NCBI RefSeq assembly: GCF_016858305.2
Contig: NZ_CP074436.1
Location: forward strand, 1,012,001 to 1,076,000
From: Polaribacter sp. Q13
GTDB lineage: Bacteria; Bacteroidota; Bacteroidia; Flavobacteriales; Flavobacteriaceae
Direction of reading: 5' to 3'
Length of the DNA stretch: 64,000 nt
A model generated the notes under the pieces. The model ran no database searches. It was given only the letters and a program-made list of their open reading frames with translations, and was not told the origin of the DNA. The number at the start of each line of letters is the position of its first letter. Within the stretch, counting starts at the first letter, position 1. Shown in pieces: positions 26,411 to 36,116 of this stretch. The position numbers and the translations under genes were made by a program.

Positions 26411-27367
26411 ATGAGATATAGCTTTCTATTGGATAATAACATTTATAGAGAAATTGTAAAATCTGGAAATGAAATAGTATTTGAAAACTTTAATTATGAT
26501 ATTAAAAATCATAGGATAATAAAAAATATTCCTTCAGAAAACATTAAATACTCCCTTACTCCATTTACAATAATGGAAGCTTTAGGTATAACAATTCCAT
26601 ATAAAAAAATAATACTTTCATTAGATTTAAAGAAGCCTTATAAATATAACGAAGCCATTAGATTTATTAATGATGAAGCTAAAAAATATTTTTGTGATTT
26701 AATATCAATTCAACCGGAAGAATTATTAAAAAAAGTAAAACATCAAAAAAAATACACTTCTTTAAAAGCATCAAAAACAGCACAGATATTTATTGAAACT
26801 CCTTTAAAAAAAAAGGAATTCTATAATTACTTTATTCAAGCATTAGTCTTTGATTACGTTTGTAAATATGAATTTCCAAAAGAAATTCAAAAAATAATTT
26901 TCGCAGAACATTTATTACCAGCATTCTTCTTAAATAACCATGGAATATCAAGGTTTAGTAAGTTTAGAATAATTAAAAGGTTATGGGATAATTCATATGA
27001 TGGATTAAAAAAATCAACCATTTTTCCAAAAGGTAATATAAAAGAATTAAATAATTCTATGAAGCTAAAAGGAAGTCAAGATTTTTTGGACTGTGAAATT
27101 ATACACTTTTCTTGTATTGGAGATTGTGTTGAAAGTAAACACAATCCTGTTTTTGCGTTTACTCAAGATGATAAAAAAACAATAATCAACAGAATAATTG
27201 TTTACAAATCTATGATTAAGCTTATCTTAAATAATTTAACAGAAGATAAATATAAAATTCATAAACCTATATTTAATGATTGGGAACAAGGAATGATTAT
27301 ATTTTGTAATGATGATGGAAGCATAAAAGAATCTATAGACGTTAGTACTATAAAAACTATAAATTAG
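26411..27367 (+). CDS. Orphan PIN-like domain protein, uncharacterised
   Basis: A 318-residue soluble protein, rich in lysine and isoleucine. It is not assigned with certainty. The pattern resembles a large PIN-like nuclease fold: SFLLDNNIYREI (Asp8) at the first strand, TIMEALG (Glu56), DFLDCEIIHFSCIG (Asp224, Asp227) and VFAFTQDD (Asp253, Asp254) at the positions where PIN domains place their metal-binding acids. A long helical insertion (about 80-215) separates the second and third acids. No antitoxin or other partner is adjacent, and its stop overlaps that of convergent mqo by four bases. Probably accessory. Confidence 0.55.
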   Translation: MRYSFLLDNNIYREIVKSGNEIVFENFNYDIKNHRIIKNIPSENIKYSLTPFTIMEALGITIPYKKIILSLDLKKPYKYNEAIRFINDEAKKYFCDLISIQPEELLKKVKHQKKYTSLKASKTAQIFIETPLKKKEFYNYFIQALVFDYVCKYEFPKEIQKIIFAEHLLPAFFLNNHGISRFSKFRIIKRLWDNSYDGLKKSTIFPKGNIKELNNSMKLKGSQDFLDCEIIHFSCIGDCVESKHNPVFAFTQDDKKTIINRIIVYKSMIKLILNNLTEDKYKIHKPIFNDWEQGMIIFCNDDGSIKESIDVSTIKTIN

Positions 27368-28839
27368 AGTTTTAAAGTAACCTTACTTTTCTCCAACTCT
27401 TCTTCAAACAATTCTTTTGTAATTTCTGTTTTATAAAAAGGTACCATTTGCTTTAGTTTTTCTTTTCCTTCGGATGAATTTACCAATTCTGGAAATGCTT
27501 TTTCGATTACTTCTAACATAATGGATGTTGCCGTAGAAGCTCCTGGTGAAGCACCTAATAAACAGGTAATACTTCCGTCTTTGCTAGAAATTACTTCGGT
27601 ACCAAATTGTAATTTTCCACCTTCAAATTCATCCTTTTTAATAATCTGAACTCTTTGTCCTGCTTTTACAACTTCCCAATCATCACTATTTGCATCTTTT
27701 ACAAACTTTCGTAGCGAATCCATTCTGTCTTCTTTACTCATCATTACCTGCTCAATTAAATATTGAGTTAATGGTAAATTGTGCCAAAATGCACCAAACA
27801 TAGACGGAATATTATCGAACTGTATCGATTTAAACAAATCTAAATTAGAACCTTCTTTTAAAAACTTAGGACTAAAACCTGCAAAAGGACCAAACATTAA
27901 TTGACGTTTACCATCAATAAAGCGGGTATCTAAATGTGGTGTAGACATTGGCGGATCTCCTATTCCTGCTTTGCTGTATACCTTTGCATTGTGTTGTTTT
28001 ATAATTTCTTCATTAGTACAAACCAACCATTCTCCACTGACAGGAAAACCTCCATATCCTTCTTTTTCGTCTATTTCTACTTTCTGAAGCAACAATAAGC
28101 TTCCTCCTCCTGCTCCAATAAAAACATGTTCTGCTTCTAATTGATATTCCTCTTCCGTTTTTAAATTCCGCACTTCTACCGTCCAATCTAAGTCGGTATC
28201 TGGATCTATATCTAATACTTCCATATTACAGTGAACAGGTGTATCAAATTCATTTTTTAAAATAGCGAATAACTTTTCAGTTAAAGAACCATAATTCATT
28301 TCTGTTCCTCTACCCATTCTAGAAGCCGCCATTATTTCATCATCTCTTCTATTATTTGCAATTAAAGGAAACCACTCTTTCATAGTCTCAACTTCTTTTG
28401 TAAATTCAATAGAATCGAACATAAAATGCTTTTTCATCTCATTAAATCTGCTTTCTAAATAATCGGCATTTTCTTTACCCAAAACCCAACTATGATGTTT
28501 TACGGATGTGATAAAATCTTCAGGATTTTCTAAAAAACCTTGATTGGTTAAATAAGACCAAAACTGTTTAGACATTTCGTATTGCGTACAAATATCAATG
28601 GCTTTTTTAATAGAAACTTTTCCGTTTTTATTCTCCGGACAGTAATTTAATTCACACAAAGCTGAATGACCCGTACCCGCATTATTCCATGCGGCAGAAC
28701 TTTCTTGCGCTACTTTGTCTAATCGTTCTAAAATTAGAATATTCATTTCTGGTTTTAGAAGTTTTGTGATCAACGCTAACGTTGCACTCATAATTCCACC
28801 ACCAACACATATTAAATCGTATTCTTTTTTTAATTTCAT
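27364..28839 (-). CDS. mqo: Malate:quinone oxidoreductase
   Basis: A 491-residue FAD-dependent peripheral membrane enzyme that oxidises malate to oxaloacetate and passes electrons to quinone. The FAD dinucleotide motif is CVGGGIMSATLALI (11-24). The segments NNAGTGHSALCELNY, GRGTEMNYG and GASPGASTA are typical of Mqo. Length is normal. It ends convergently with the PIN-like gene. Confidence 0.94.
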   Translation of the reverse strand: MKLKKEYDLICVGGGIMSATLALITKLLKPEMNILILERLDKVAQESSAAWNNAGTGHSALCELNYCPENKNGKVSIKKAIDICTQYEMSKQFWSYLTNQGFLENPEDFITSVKHHSWVLGKENADYLESRFNEMKKHFMFDSIEFTKEVETMKEWFPLIANNRRDDEIMAASRMGRGTEMNYGSLTEKLFAILKNEFDTPVHCNMEVLDIDPDTDLDWTVEVRNLKTEEEYQLEAEHVFIGAGGGSLLLLQKVEIDEKEGYGGFPVSGEWLVCTNEEIIKQHNAKVYSKAGIGDPPMSTPHLDTRFIDGKRQLMFGPFAGFSPKFLKEGSNLDLFKSIQFDNIPSMFGAFWHNLPLTQYLIEQVMMSKEDRMDSLRKFVKDANSDDWEVVKAGQRVQIIKKDEFEGGKLQFGTEVISSKDGSITCLLGASPGASTATSIMLEVIEKAFPELVNSSEGKEKLKQMVPFYKTEITKELFEEELEKSKVTLKL

Positions 28840-28847
28840 ATATATTT

Positions 28848-28872
28848 AGTCCTCGACTACGCTAGGACTGAT
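28848..28872. repeat. Short palindromic repeat upstream of mqo
   Basis: agtcct and aggact flank cgactacgct; the tcgacta word resembles the other dispersed repeats in the window. Confidence 0.4.
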
Positions 28873-28909
28873 ATTTTAGTTCTTAATTATATTCTTAATT
28901 TATAAAAAT

Positions 28910-28942
28910 AAAAAAAGGAACTCAAATTGAGTTCCTTTTTTT
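28910..28942. terminator. Bidirectional terminator after the efflux operon
   Basis: aaaaaaaggaactcaa pairs with ttgagttccttttttt with a one-base loop region; it lies 20 bases after the adaptor gene. Confidence 0.85.
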
Positions 28943-28962
28943 AAATATGATATCAACAATTA

Positions 28963-30069
28963 TTAATTATTGTTTTTTTCATCCTCCTCTTTAGAAGTTT
29001 TATTCCAAACTTTAATATCATCATCTTTGGTAACACCTTCTAAGATTTCTACATTTACACCGTCTGAAGTACCTAACTTAACATCTTTTTTATCAAACTT
29101 TCCTTCTGCATTTTTAATTTCTACGTAAGGTAATTCTGTTTTTCTATCAAACTGTAATAAAGACTCTTTAATAGATAAAACACTGTCTTTTTTCTCTAAA
29201 ACAATTTCGGCATTTGCACTATAACCTGCTCTAATAAAATGCTCATCATCTAAAGAAACATCTGCTTTTATTTTAAACTGAACAGCACCTGCTTCTTCTG
29301 TTCCTTTTGGAGCAATGAAGTTTAAAACTGCTGGAAATTTCTTGTTTTCGATAGCACCTAAAGAAATTTCTATTTTTGTTCCTTTTACTAATTTACCAAC
29401 TTCAGATTCGTCAACTTTACCTTCAAAAATCATTTTAGTCATATCTGCAATTGTAGCAATTGTAGTACCTGCACTAAAGCCATTCGTTTCTACAACTTGA
29501 TACCCTTTTTTAACAGGAATTTCTACCACCATACCAGAAGTTGTTGCTCTAATATTTGTATTTGCGCCAGAAGAACCTGCAGATCCTTTTTTAATAATCT
29601 GATAATCATTTTGTGCATTACGTAAATCGTTTTGTGCTTGATTATAAGAAAGCTCTAAGGTTTCAAATTCTTGACGAGAAATTACGCCTTTATCAAATAA
29701 ATTTTTATTTCTGTTGTATTGTATTTTTGCATTATTTAACTGAATTTGAACAGAATTAATACGTCCTTTTGCACTTGTTAAAGATTGCTCATTTGGCACA
29801 ACTCTTACAGTAGCTAACAAGTCTCCTGCCTTTACAATAGCACCTTCCTCAACAACTATTTTATCTATAATACCTGCTATTTGTGGTTTTATTTCCACTT
29901 CTTCTAACGGGGTTACTTTACCGGTAGCAACACTTTTTCTAATGATTGTTGCTTTAAAAGCTTTTTCTGTTTTGTATTCTATTGGTGACGCACTGTTCTT
30001 TTTACCAAACCAAATTAATACTGCTATTAGTGCAACAGCTATTCCTCCAAAAATGATTACTTTTTTCAT
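28963..30069 (-). CDS. Periplasmic adaptor subunit (MacA/HlyD family) of an ABC efflux system
   Basis: A 368-residue membrane-fusion protein with one N-terminal transmembrane anchor (about 3-21). The lipoyl half-motifs are visible as IAGIIDKIVVEEGAIVKAGDLLATV (about 66-90) and the matching TTSGMVVEIPVKKGYQV near 176-192. A coiled-coil hairpin lies between them (about 95-165), and beta-barrel and membrane-proximal domains follow. It is the last gene of the operon with the two permeases and the ATPase, so it likely links the inner-membrane pump to an outer-membrane channel encoded elsewhere. Confidence 0.9.
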   Translation of the reverse strand: MKKVIIFGGIAVALIAVLIWFGKKNSASPIEYKTEKAFKATIIRKSVATGKVTPLEEVEIKPQIAGIIDKIVVEEGAIVKAGDLLATVRVVPNEQSLTSAKGRINSVQIQLNNAKIQYNRNKNLFDKGVISRQEFETLELSYNQAQNDLRNAQNDYQIIKKGSAGSSGANTNIRATTSGMVVEIPVKKGYQVVETNGFSAGTTIATIADMTKMIFEGKVDESEVGKLVKGTKIEISLGAIENKKFPAVLNFIAPKGTEEAGAVQFKIKADVSLDDEHFIRAGYSANAEIVLEKKDSVLSIKESLLQFDRKTELPYVEIKNAEGKFDKKDVKLGTSDGVNVEILEGVTKDDDIKVWNKTSKEEDEKNNN

Positions 30070-30103
30070 TTATCTTCTATTTATTCTAGTTAGTTGATTT
30101 TTT

Positions 30104-31324
30104 TTATTCTTCTCTTAATGCGTCTATTGGTTTCACAATTGTTGCCATATATGCAGGTATAAATCCTATTAATGTTCCTAAAACTACTAAAACTGTATAC
30201 GCAATTAATACAATTGGAATATCTACGGTTGGGTTAACAAGAAAGTCTACAAAATTATCTAGAAGCATTAAAATTAATCCGCCTCCAATAATTCCTAAAG
30301 AACCAGCTAGCAACGTTAAAAACAATGATTCTAATATAATTTGTTGTCTTACCTTATTTGGTGTTGCTCCTAAAGCTCTTCTAATTCCTATTTCTTTTGT
30401 ACGTTCTTTTACAGTAATCAATAAAATATTACCAATTGCAAAAACACCCGCAATTAAGGTTGCTATACCTACAAACCATGTTAAAAACTGCATACCAGTT
30501 AAAAAACCTGTAACCTGTTTAATTCGTTCTCCTAAATTAAAGCCTCTAAACGCTCTATTATCATCTGGGTTAATTTTATGTAAATTTTTAAGCAATAGTT
30601 TTACATCTGCCTCTAACTGAACAATATCAACCCCATCTTTACCAGTAACCACCATCCATTCAAATTTATCGCCTTTATTATAAACTAATTTAAATGTACT
30701 AAAAGGAATGTGAACGTTATTTTTACCTTCAAATCTACCAGCTGTATAAACACCAACTACTTTATAATTGATACCACTTACTTTTAAGTATGTACCTATA
30801 GACTCTTCATTTTTGTCGTATAATTCTTTATAAACTCCTTCACTAATAACACAAATCTTTTTATTCTCATCCATGTCACTTTGGTTGATAAACCTACCTT
30901 CTATTAAGTTCTTTTTCTGAACCTGGTCTATTAAAGGAAAATCTCCAAAAACGGTAAAATTACCTGTTTTTAAACCGTGTATTACTTGTCCTCCAGTAGC
31001 ATTTCTAGGCACTACAAACTGAATACCATCTACTTCTGTTCTAATTTTATCAACATCGCTAAGCGTTAAGTTAATTTGCCTTCCTTCTTGAAAACCTTTA
31101 AAAGGCATCGAAGTTTTACTACCAGACATAAAAACACTATTAGTTGCAAAATCGCCAAACATACCGTTAAAACTGTTTTCGATTCCCTTGGCTGCACCTA
31201 ATAAACCTACTAATAAAAGTATTCCCCAAAATGCACCAAAAATGGTAATTGCAGTTCTACCTTTATTCTTTCGAATACTACCGTAAATTTCTTGCCAAGT
31301 ATCTTTTTCAAATAAAAATCTCAT
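30104..31324 (-). CDS. ABC transporter permease, MacB/FtsX type
   Basis: A 406-residue protein with the MacB topology: TM1 near 20-45, a periplasmic MacB_PCD domain (about 50-270) and three C-terminal TM segments (about 280-305, 330-360, 370-395). The cytoplasmic loop KERTKEIGIRRALGATP is the FtsX signature that contacts the ATPase. It pairs with the related permease just upstream (2-base gap). Confidence 0.92.
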   Translation of the reverse strand: MRFLFEKDTWQEIYGSIRKNKGRTAITIFGAFWGILLLVGLLGAAKGIENSFNGMFGDFATNSVFMSGSKTSMPFKGFQEGRQINLTLSDVDKIRTEVDGIQFVVPRNATGGQVIHGLKTGNFTVFGDFPLIDQVQKKNLIEGRFINQSDMDENKKICVISEGVYKELYDKNEESIGTYLKVSGINYKVVGVYTAGRFEGKNNVHIPFSTFKLVYNKGDKFEWMVVTGKDGVDIVQLEADVKLLLKNLHKINPDDNRAFRGFNLGERIKQVTGFLTGMQFLTWFVGIATLIAGVFAIGNILLITVKERTKEIGIRRALGATPNKVRQQIILESLFLTLLAGSLGIIGGGLILMLLDNFVDFLVNPTVDIPIVLIAYTVLVVLGTLIGFIPAYMATIVKPIDALREE

Positions 31325-31326
31325 AG

Positions 31327-32556
31327 TTAATCTGAGTTTAATGCTACTACTGGTTTAATTCTTGCTGCTTTTTTGGCGGGTAAATATCCTGCAATTAAAC
31401 CTGCACAAACTAGTGTTAATGTTGCTCCAATAACTACAGGTTGAGAAACACTTGGGTTTAGAATAAAATATTTTTCTAAACTAGGTCCGGCAATTTCTAA
31501 AATACCTATTCCTATTAACAAACCTACATAACCAGAAATTGCGGTAATAAAAACAGCTTCTTGCATAATCATAGCAACAATCATTTTTGGTGTAGCACCC
31601 ACTGCTTTTCTAATTCCTAATTCTTTAGTTCTTTCTTTAACTATGTAAACCATAATATTACTTATACCTACAACACCTGCTATTAATGTACCTAAACCTA
31701 TTACTAGAATTAAAATACTTAAGCCAAACATCATCCCAGATACCTCTTTATTATTGGTTGCGTAATTATCTAAGCCAATTCCTCTTTGGTCATTTGGTGA
31801 TACATTATGTTTTTTCTTTAATTCTCTGTGCATTTTACTACTAAATGCAATGGCTTCATCAATACTTAAAGCTGGATTATAGGTAATACCAAAATCATCT
31901 ATATAATCATTATTGCCATACATTTTTTGCATGGTTGTAAATGGCGTATAAATATATCTTTCATCGCTATCTCCTCCCGGATCAGAGAAAACACCTATTA
32001 CTTTATACATGATTCCTCCAATATTCAATTGTTTTCCAAAAGCACTTAATTGACCAAATAAATCTTTTTCTACCATTCTACCTATTACTACAACTTTACC
32101 TTTTTCTTGTATATCTCTATAATTTAAAAAACGTCCTTCTGTAACTTCTGCAGATTCTAATACATAATATTCTGGATACACACCTCTTACCGTGTAAGTA
32201 TCTTTTTCATCTTTATAAACAACATCTGCAGATCTTTGAATTCTAGGACTTATCGTTTGAATTTTATCCCCAAAATTGTCTTTAATAAAGGTGAAATCAT
32301 CATTTTTAAACTGAATTTTTCTACCTATTTGATTTCCTTTATATGCTTTTGTAGTGTTATTAGTCCAAATATAAATAGAGTTCATTGCATCTTTAGCAAA
32401 CTCATTTTTAAAGGTATTTTGAAGTCCATTACCAATACCAAAAAGTAAGGTAAAAAGTAAGATAGCAAATGCAACAGTAAATCCAGATAATGCAGAACGC
32501 AACTTGTTTTTACTGATACTTTGAAATATTTCTCTCCAACGATCTAAATCAAACAT
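31327..32556 (-). CDS. ABC transporter permease, MacB/FtsX type
   Basis: A 409-residue paralogue of the next gene with the same layout: TM1 about 18-42, periplasmic domain, and three TM segments at the end. It has KERTKELGIRKAVGATP. Two different permeases with one ATPase suggest a heterodimeric membrane domain. Two bases separate it from the ATPase gene. Confidence 0.92.
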   Translation of the reverse strand: MFDLDRWREIFQSISKNKLRSALSGFTVAFAILLFTLLFGIGNGLQNTFKNEFAKDAMNSIYIWTNNTTKAYKGNQIGRKIQFKNDDFTFIKDNFGDKIQTISPRIQRSADVVYKDEKDTYTVRGVYPEYYVLESAEVTEGRFLNYRDIQEKGKVVVIGRMVEKDLFGQLSAFGKQLNIGGIMYKVIGVFSDPGGDSDERYIYTPFTTMQKMYGNNDYIDDFGITYNPALSIDEAIAFSSKMHRELKKKHNVSPNDQRGIGLDNYATNNKEVSGMMFGLSILILVIGLGTLIAGVVGISNIMVYIVKERTKELGIRKAVGATPKMIVAMIMQEAVFITAISGYVGLLIGIGILEIAGPSLEKYFILNPSVSQPVVIGATLTLVCAGLIAGYLPAKKAARIKPVVALNSD

Positions 32557-32558
32557 AA

Positions 32559-33251
32559 TTAAACAGTTTTAGATGCATTTGTATATTCATCACTAATAAT
32601 AAGACCGTCTTTTAAACGTACAATTCTTTTGGTTTGTTCTGCAACTTCCTCTTCATGCGTAATAACAAACACCGTCATACCTTCATTATTAATGTCTTTT
32701 AATAATTGCATTACAGAATCTGTGGTTGTAGAATCTAATGCTCCGGTTGGCTCATCTGCTAAAACTACTTTTGGTTTTGTAACCAAAGCTCTTGCAATGG
32801 CAACACGTTGTTTTTGCCCTCCAGAAAGTTCGTTTGGTAAATGGTTTGCCCAATCTTTTAAACCTACTTTATCTAAATACTCTAAAGCAATCTGCATGCG
32901 TTCTTTTCTTGCAATTCCTTTATAATACAAAGGAAGCGCTACATTTTCTAAAGCTGTTTTGTAAGAAATAAGATTAAATGATTGAAAAACAAACCCTAAA
33001 AATTTATTTCTAAGAATAGCTGCTTTTTTCTCGTTTAAGTTCTTTATTAATTGTCCATTTAGGTAATAATCACCTTCATCATGTTCATCTAATAAACCAA
33101 CAATATTTAATAATGTAGATTTCCCCGAACCAGAAGACCCCATAATAGAAACAAACTCGCCTTCTTTTATATGTAAATCTATACCTTTTAAAACATGTAG
33201 AGAATCTTTACCAATTGGGTAAGATTTGTGTAGTTTTTCTATTCTAATCAT
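32559..33251 (-). CDS. ABC transporter ATP-binding protein, MacB/LolD type
   Basis: A 230-residue ATPase: Walker A GSSGSGKST (38-46), Q-loop Gln90, signature LSGGQKQR (142-149), Walker B VVLADE (162-167) and H-loop His199 region VITHEEE. It leads the four-gene operon that ends with the MacA-like adaptor. MacAB-like systems export macrolides, peptides or lipoproteins; the substrate cannot be told. Confidence 0.93.
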   Translation of the reverse strand: MIRIEKLHKSYPIGKDSLHVLKGIDLHIKEGEFVSIMGSSGSGKSTLLNIVGLLDEHDEGDYYLNGQLIKNLNEKKAAILRNKFLGFVFQSFNLISYKTALENVALPLYYKGIARKERMQIALEYLDKVGLKDWANHLPNELSGGQKQRVAIARALVTKPKVVLADEPTGALDSTTTDSVMQLLKDINNEGMTVFVITHEEEVAEQTKRIVRLKDGLIISDEYTNASKTV

Positions 33252-33520
33252 TGGTTGGTTAATTTTAAACTAATATATTGAAAGTGATAAACTGCCTTTA
33301 CTAATTTTATGTTAAAACAAAATTCATTTTATTCGAATACAAACATAAGACGAGTAATTAAAAAAAATGTTACAATAAAATAATTATTTTTCTAAAATAT
33401 TTCTGCTTTCGCAGGATTTACCTCGTAAACGAAACTACTTTAAAAACCCAAGTAGATTTCTTTCGGTTTCGAAAAAAAGATAAAGTACCTTTGTTCCTTA
33501 ACTTTTTTTGAAGTACTAGA

Positions 33521-33934
33521 ATGATTGATTTACCCAAAGACAAAAAGATTATTTTATTTGATGGCGTTTGTAATTTGTGCAATACTTCTGTTTTAAAAGT
33601 AATTAAATACGACACAAAAAACACCTTTTTATTTACAGCCTTACAGTCTGATAAAGGTAAAGAAATCATCTGTCAATTAGGTATTGATGTTTCTAAAATT
33701 GACTCTATTATTTTATATGAACCTGGTGTTTCTTATGAAGTAAAATCTACAGCGGCTTTAAAAATCATGAGTGACTTTGGTGGGATTTGGAACCTGAGTA
33801 GAATCTTTTTATTCTTGCCAGAAGGATTTAGAAATTATGTCTACGATTATATTGCCAAAAACCGATACAAATGGTTTGGAAAAAAAGAAAGCTGCATGAT
33901 ACCAACACCTGAATTAAACAAGAAGTTTTTATAA
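33521..33934 (+). CDS. Thiol-disulfide oxidoreductase DCC family protein (DUF393)
   Basis: A 137-residue protein with the family motif FDGVCNLCN (13-21), including Asp14 and the pair Cys17/Cys20, followed by FTALQSDKG and the C-terminal YDYIAKNRYKWFGKKESC. It has a thioredoxin-like fold; the reaction is not established. It is followed 30 bases later by a HAD phosphatase on the same strand. Confidence 0.9.
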   Translation: MIDLPKDKKIILFDGVCNLCNTSVLKVIKYDTKNTFLFTALQSDKGKEIICQLGIDVSKIDSIILYEPGVSYEVKSTAALKIMSDFGGIWNLSRIFLFLPEGFRNYVYDYIAKNRYKWFGKKESCMIPTPELNKKFL

Positions 33935-33964
33935 TAAAATAAAGAATAGAGAAAAATTATATAT

Positions 33965-34621
33965 ATGAAATTACCAAAGGAAATAAAATGTGTCATTTTT
34001 GACATGGATGGTGTAATTATAGATTCTGAAGAAATCCATAAAAAAGCGTATTACGAAACTTTTAATTCAATTGGAGTAACTGTTTCTGATGACTTATATA
34101 AAACCTTAACAGGTTCTTCTACTATTAATGCTTTTCAGAAATTAGTATCACATTTTAACTTAGATTTAGATCCGGAAGAATTGGTTCTTAATAAGAGAAA
34201 ACGATATGTAAACTTCTTCGAAAAAGACCCAAAATTGCATTTGGTAAAAGGTGTAGAAGAATTGATAAAACATTGTCATAAAAAAGGATTGACCTTAATT
34301 TTAGCGTCTTCTTCTGCGATGGTAAATATCGATAGAGTTTTTAATAGATTCGATTTAAACCAATATTTTACGGCTAAAATTAGTGGTGCAGATTTAACCG
34401 AATCGAAACCAAACCCAGAAATTTTTAATAAAGCAGCCATTTTAGGAAATACGCCTAAAGAAAATTGTATAGTTATCGAAGATTCTGATAACGGTGTTAA
34501 AGCCGCCAATGATGCAGGCATTTTTGTCTTTGGATATAAAAACCCTATGGCAGAAGATCAATCTTTAGAAAATGCAGATTTTATTGTCAATAATTTTAAA
34601 AGGTTACATAAACTACTCTAA
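33965..34621 (+). CDS. HAD family hydrolase (beta-phosphoglucomutase-like)
   Basis: A 218-residue class I HAD enzyme with a C1-type cap. Motif I is IFDMDGVIIDSEE (Asp13, Asp15), motif II is LILASSS (about 115-121), motif III includes SKPNPEIF and motif IV is VIEDSDNGVKAA. The cap and size fit the beta-PGM/phosphatase branch (sugar phosphates or pyridoxal phosphate); the substrate is open. Confidence 0.9.
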   Translation: MKLPKEIKCVIFDMDGVIIDSEEIHKKAYYETFNSIGVTVSDDLYKTLTGSSTINAFQKLVSHFNLDLDPEELVLNKRKRYVNFFEKDPKLHLVKGVEELIKHCHKKGLTLILASSSAMVNIDRVFNRFDLNQYFTAKISGADLTESKPNPEIFNKAAILGNTPKENCIVIEDSDNGVKAANDAGIFVFGYKNPMAEDQSLENADFIVNNFKRLHKLL

Positions 34622-34691
34622 CCATTATTGATATTTACTTAATTAGGACTTAACTTTACAACTAACCTAAAACAAATCATAAGTAAAAAAT

Positions 34692-34725
34692 AAAAATAGC
34701 TTGGAAAAACTCCAAGCTATTTTTT
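34692..34725. terminator. Bidirectional terminator
   Basis: aaaaatagcttgga pairs with tccaagctattttt around an aaaac loop, between convergent genes. Confidence 0.85.
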
Positions 34726-34736
34726 ATTGCTACTAC

Positions 34737-35015
34737 TTATATTTCGTCTTCTAAATCATCAACATCTAAATCTTCATCCTCATCAAAAGAATCTTCATCT
34801 TCAGCATAGTCTTCCATTGTTTGCTCAAGTTTAGAACTAATTTTTACTAAATAGACAGTGTCTTCTGTTTTTACTTCTACTGCCTTTATAGTTTCTCCTT
34901 TTGCATTTTTAAACGAGATGATGTCTTCATAATCATATCCGTCAGGATATTTTTCTACCAACATATCTAATATGTCCGTAGTTAATTTTGCGTACTCTAC
35001 GATTACTCTTTTCAT
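34737..35015 (-). CDS. Small acidic conserved protein, unknown function
   Basis: A 92-residue protein beginning MKRVIVEYAKLTTDILDML and ending in a run of aspartate and glutamate (about 70-92). The first 60 residues form an alpha/beta unit with KNAKGETIKAVEVKTEDTVYLVKIS. I recall orthologues in many Flavobacteriaceae without a function. It lies 66 bases after the deoxyhypusine-synthase-like gene on the same strand and could be the last gene of that operon. Confidence 0.75.
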   Translation of the reverse strand: MKRVIVEYAKLTTDILDMLVEKYPDGYDYEDIISFKNAKGETIKAVEVKTEDTVYLVKISSKLEQTMEDYAEDEDSFDEDEDLDVDDLEDEI

Positions 35016-35081
35016 TTTTTTATTTTTTATTATAAGTTATAAATAAGCAATTCAGCTTTTATAATAAAAGCATCTGCGATG

Positions 35082-36050
35082 CTACATTTCTAATAAATAA
35101 GCAAAAATTAATGGTGCTACAATCGTTGCATCACTTTCTATTATAAACTTTGGAGTGTCAATATCTAATTTACCCCAAGTAATTTTTTCGTTTGGCACAG
35201 CTCCAGAATACGAACCATAACTAGTTGTAGAATCTGAAATCTGGCAGAAATAACTCCAAAATGGTGTTTCTGGTTTTTCCATATCTTGGTACAACATTGG
35301 CACTACACAAATAGGGAAATCTCCTGCAATCCCTCCTCCTATTTGAAAGAAACCAATTCCGTTTTCCGAATTATTTGTATACCAATCTGCAAGAAAAGTC
35401 ATGTATTCAATTCCTGATTTTACAGTGCTTGCTTTTAACTCTCCTTTTAACACATACGATGCAAAAATATTTCCCATGGTAGAATCTTCCCAACCCGGAC
35501 AAATAATAGGTAGGTTTTTTTCTGCTGCTGCGTACATCCAAGAATCTTTGATATCTATCTCATAATATTGCTCTAAAACTCCAGATAACAATAATTTGTA
35601 CATGTATTCATGAGGTAAAAAACGCTCGCCGTTAGCTTCTGCTTCTTTCCAAATTTTTACAATATGTTCTTGAATTCTTCTAAAAGCTTCCTCTTCCGGA
35701 ATACAAGTGTCTGTAACTCGGTTTAAGCCTTTCTCTAATAAATCCCACTCATCTTGAGGCGTTAAATCTCTATAATTAGGTACACGTTTATAGTGAGAAT
35801 GTGCTACTAAATTCATCACATCTTCCTCTAAGTTAGCACCTGTACAAGAAATAATTTGCACTTTATCCTTACGAATCATTTCTGCAAAAATCTTTCCTAA
35901 TTCTGCAGTACTCATTGCTCCTGCTAAAGAAACTAACATTTTAGACCCTTTGTTTAATTGTGCTTCGTACCCTTTTGCAGCATCTACCAAAGCTGCAGCG
36001 TTAAAGTGTAAAAAATATTTTTCTATAAAATTTGTAATTGGTTTGCTCAT
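35082..36050 (-). CDS. Deoxyhypusine synthase family protein (putative homospermidine synthase)
   Basis: A 322-residue NAD-dependent enzyme of the deoxyhypusine synthase (DHS) fold. The C-terminal segment TWGKLDIDTPKFIIESDATI aligns with the eukaryotic DHS active site and keeps the catalytic lysine (Lys294). QIGGGIAGDFPI (236-247) and SYGSYSGAVPNE (278-289) match the NAD/spermidine site. Bacteria lack eIF5A, and bacterial members are known or proposed to make homospermidine or related polyamines from putrescine. Its place after arginine decarboxylase and agmatinase supports a polyamine role. Confidence 0.85.
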   Translation of the reverse strand: MSKPITNFIEKYFLHFNAAALVDAAKGYEAQLNKGSKMLVSLAGAMSTAELGKIFAEMIRKDKVQIISCTGANLEEDVMNLVAHSHYKRVPNYRDLTPQDEWDLLEKGLNRVTDTCIPEEEAFRRIQEHIVKIWKEAEANGERFLPHEYMYKLLLSGVLEQYYEIDIKDSWMYAAAEKNLPIICPGWEDSTMGNIFASYVLKGELKASTVKSGIEYMTFLADWYTNNSENGIGFFQIGGGIAGDFPICVVPMLYQDMEKPETPFWSYFCQISDSTTSYGSYSGAVPNEKITWGKLDIDTPKFIIESDATIVAPLIFAYLLEM

Positions 36051-36116
36051 TTTATTATTATTGTTCTCGATACAATTTTTCAGAAATTATATACCGAGAT
36101 ATTTGTTAATTTTTAA

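Noticed and set aside
33418..33669. Minus-strand 83-residue frame
   Set aside because: Overlaps the start of the DCC protein gene, which has a recognised active-site motif; no family features of its own.
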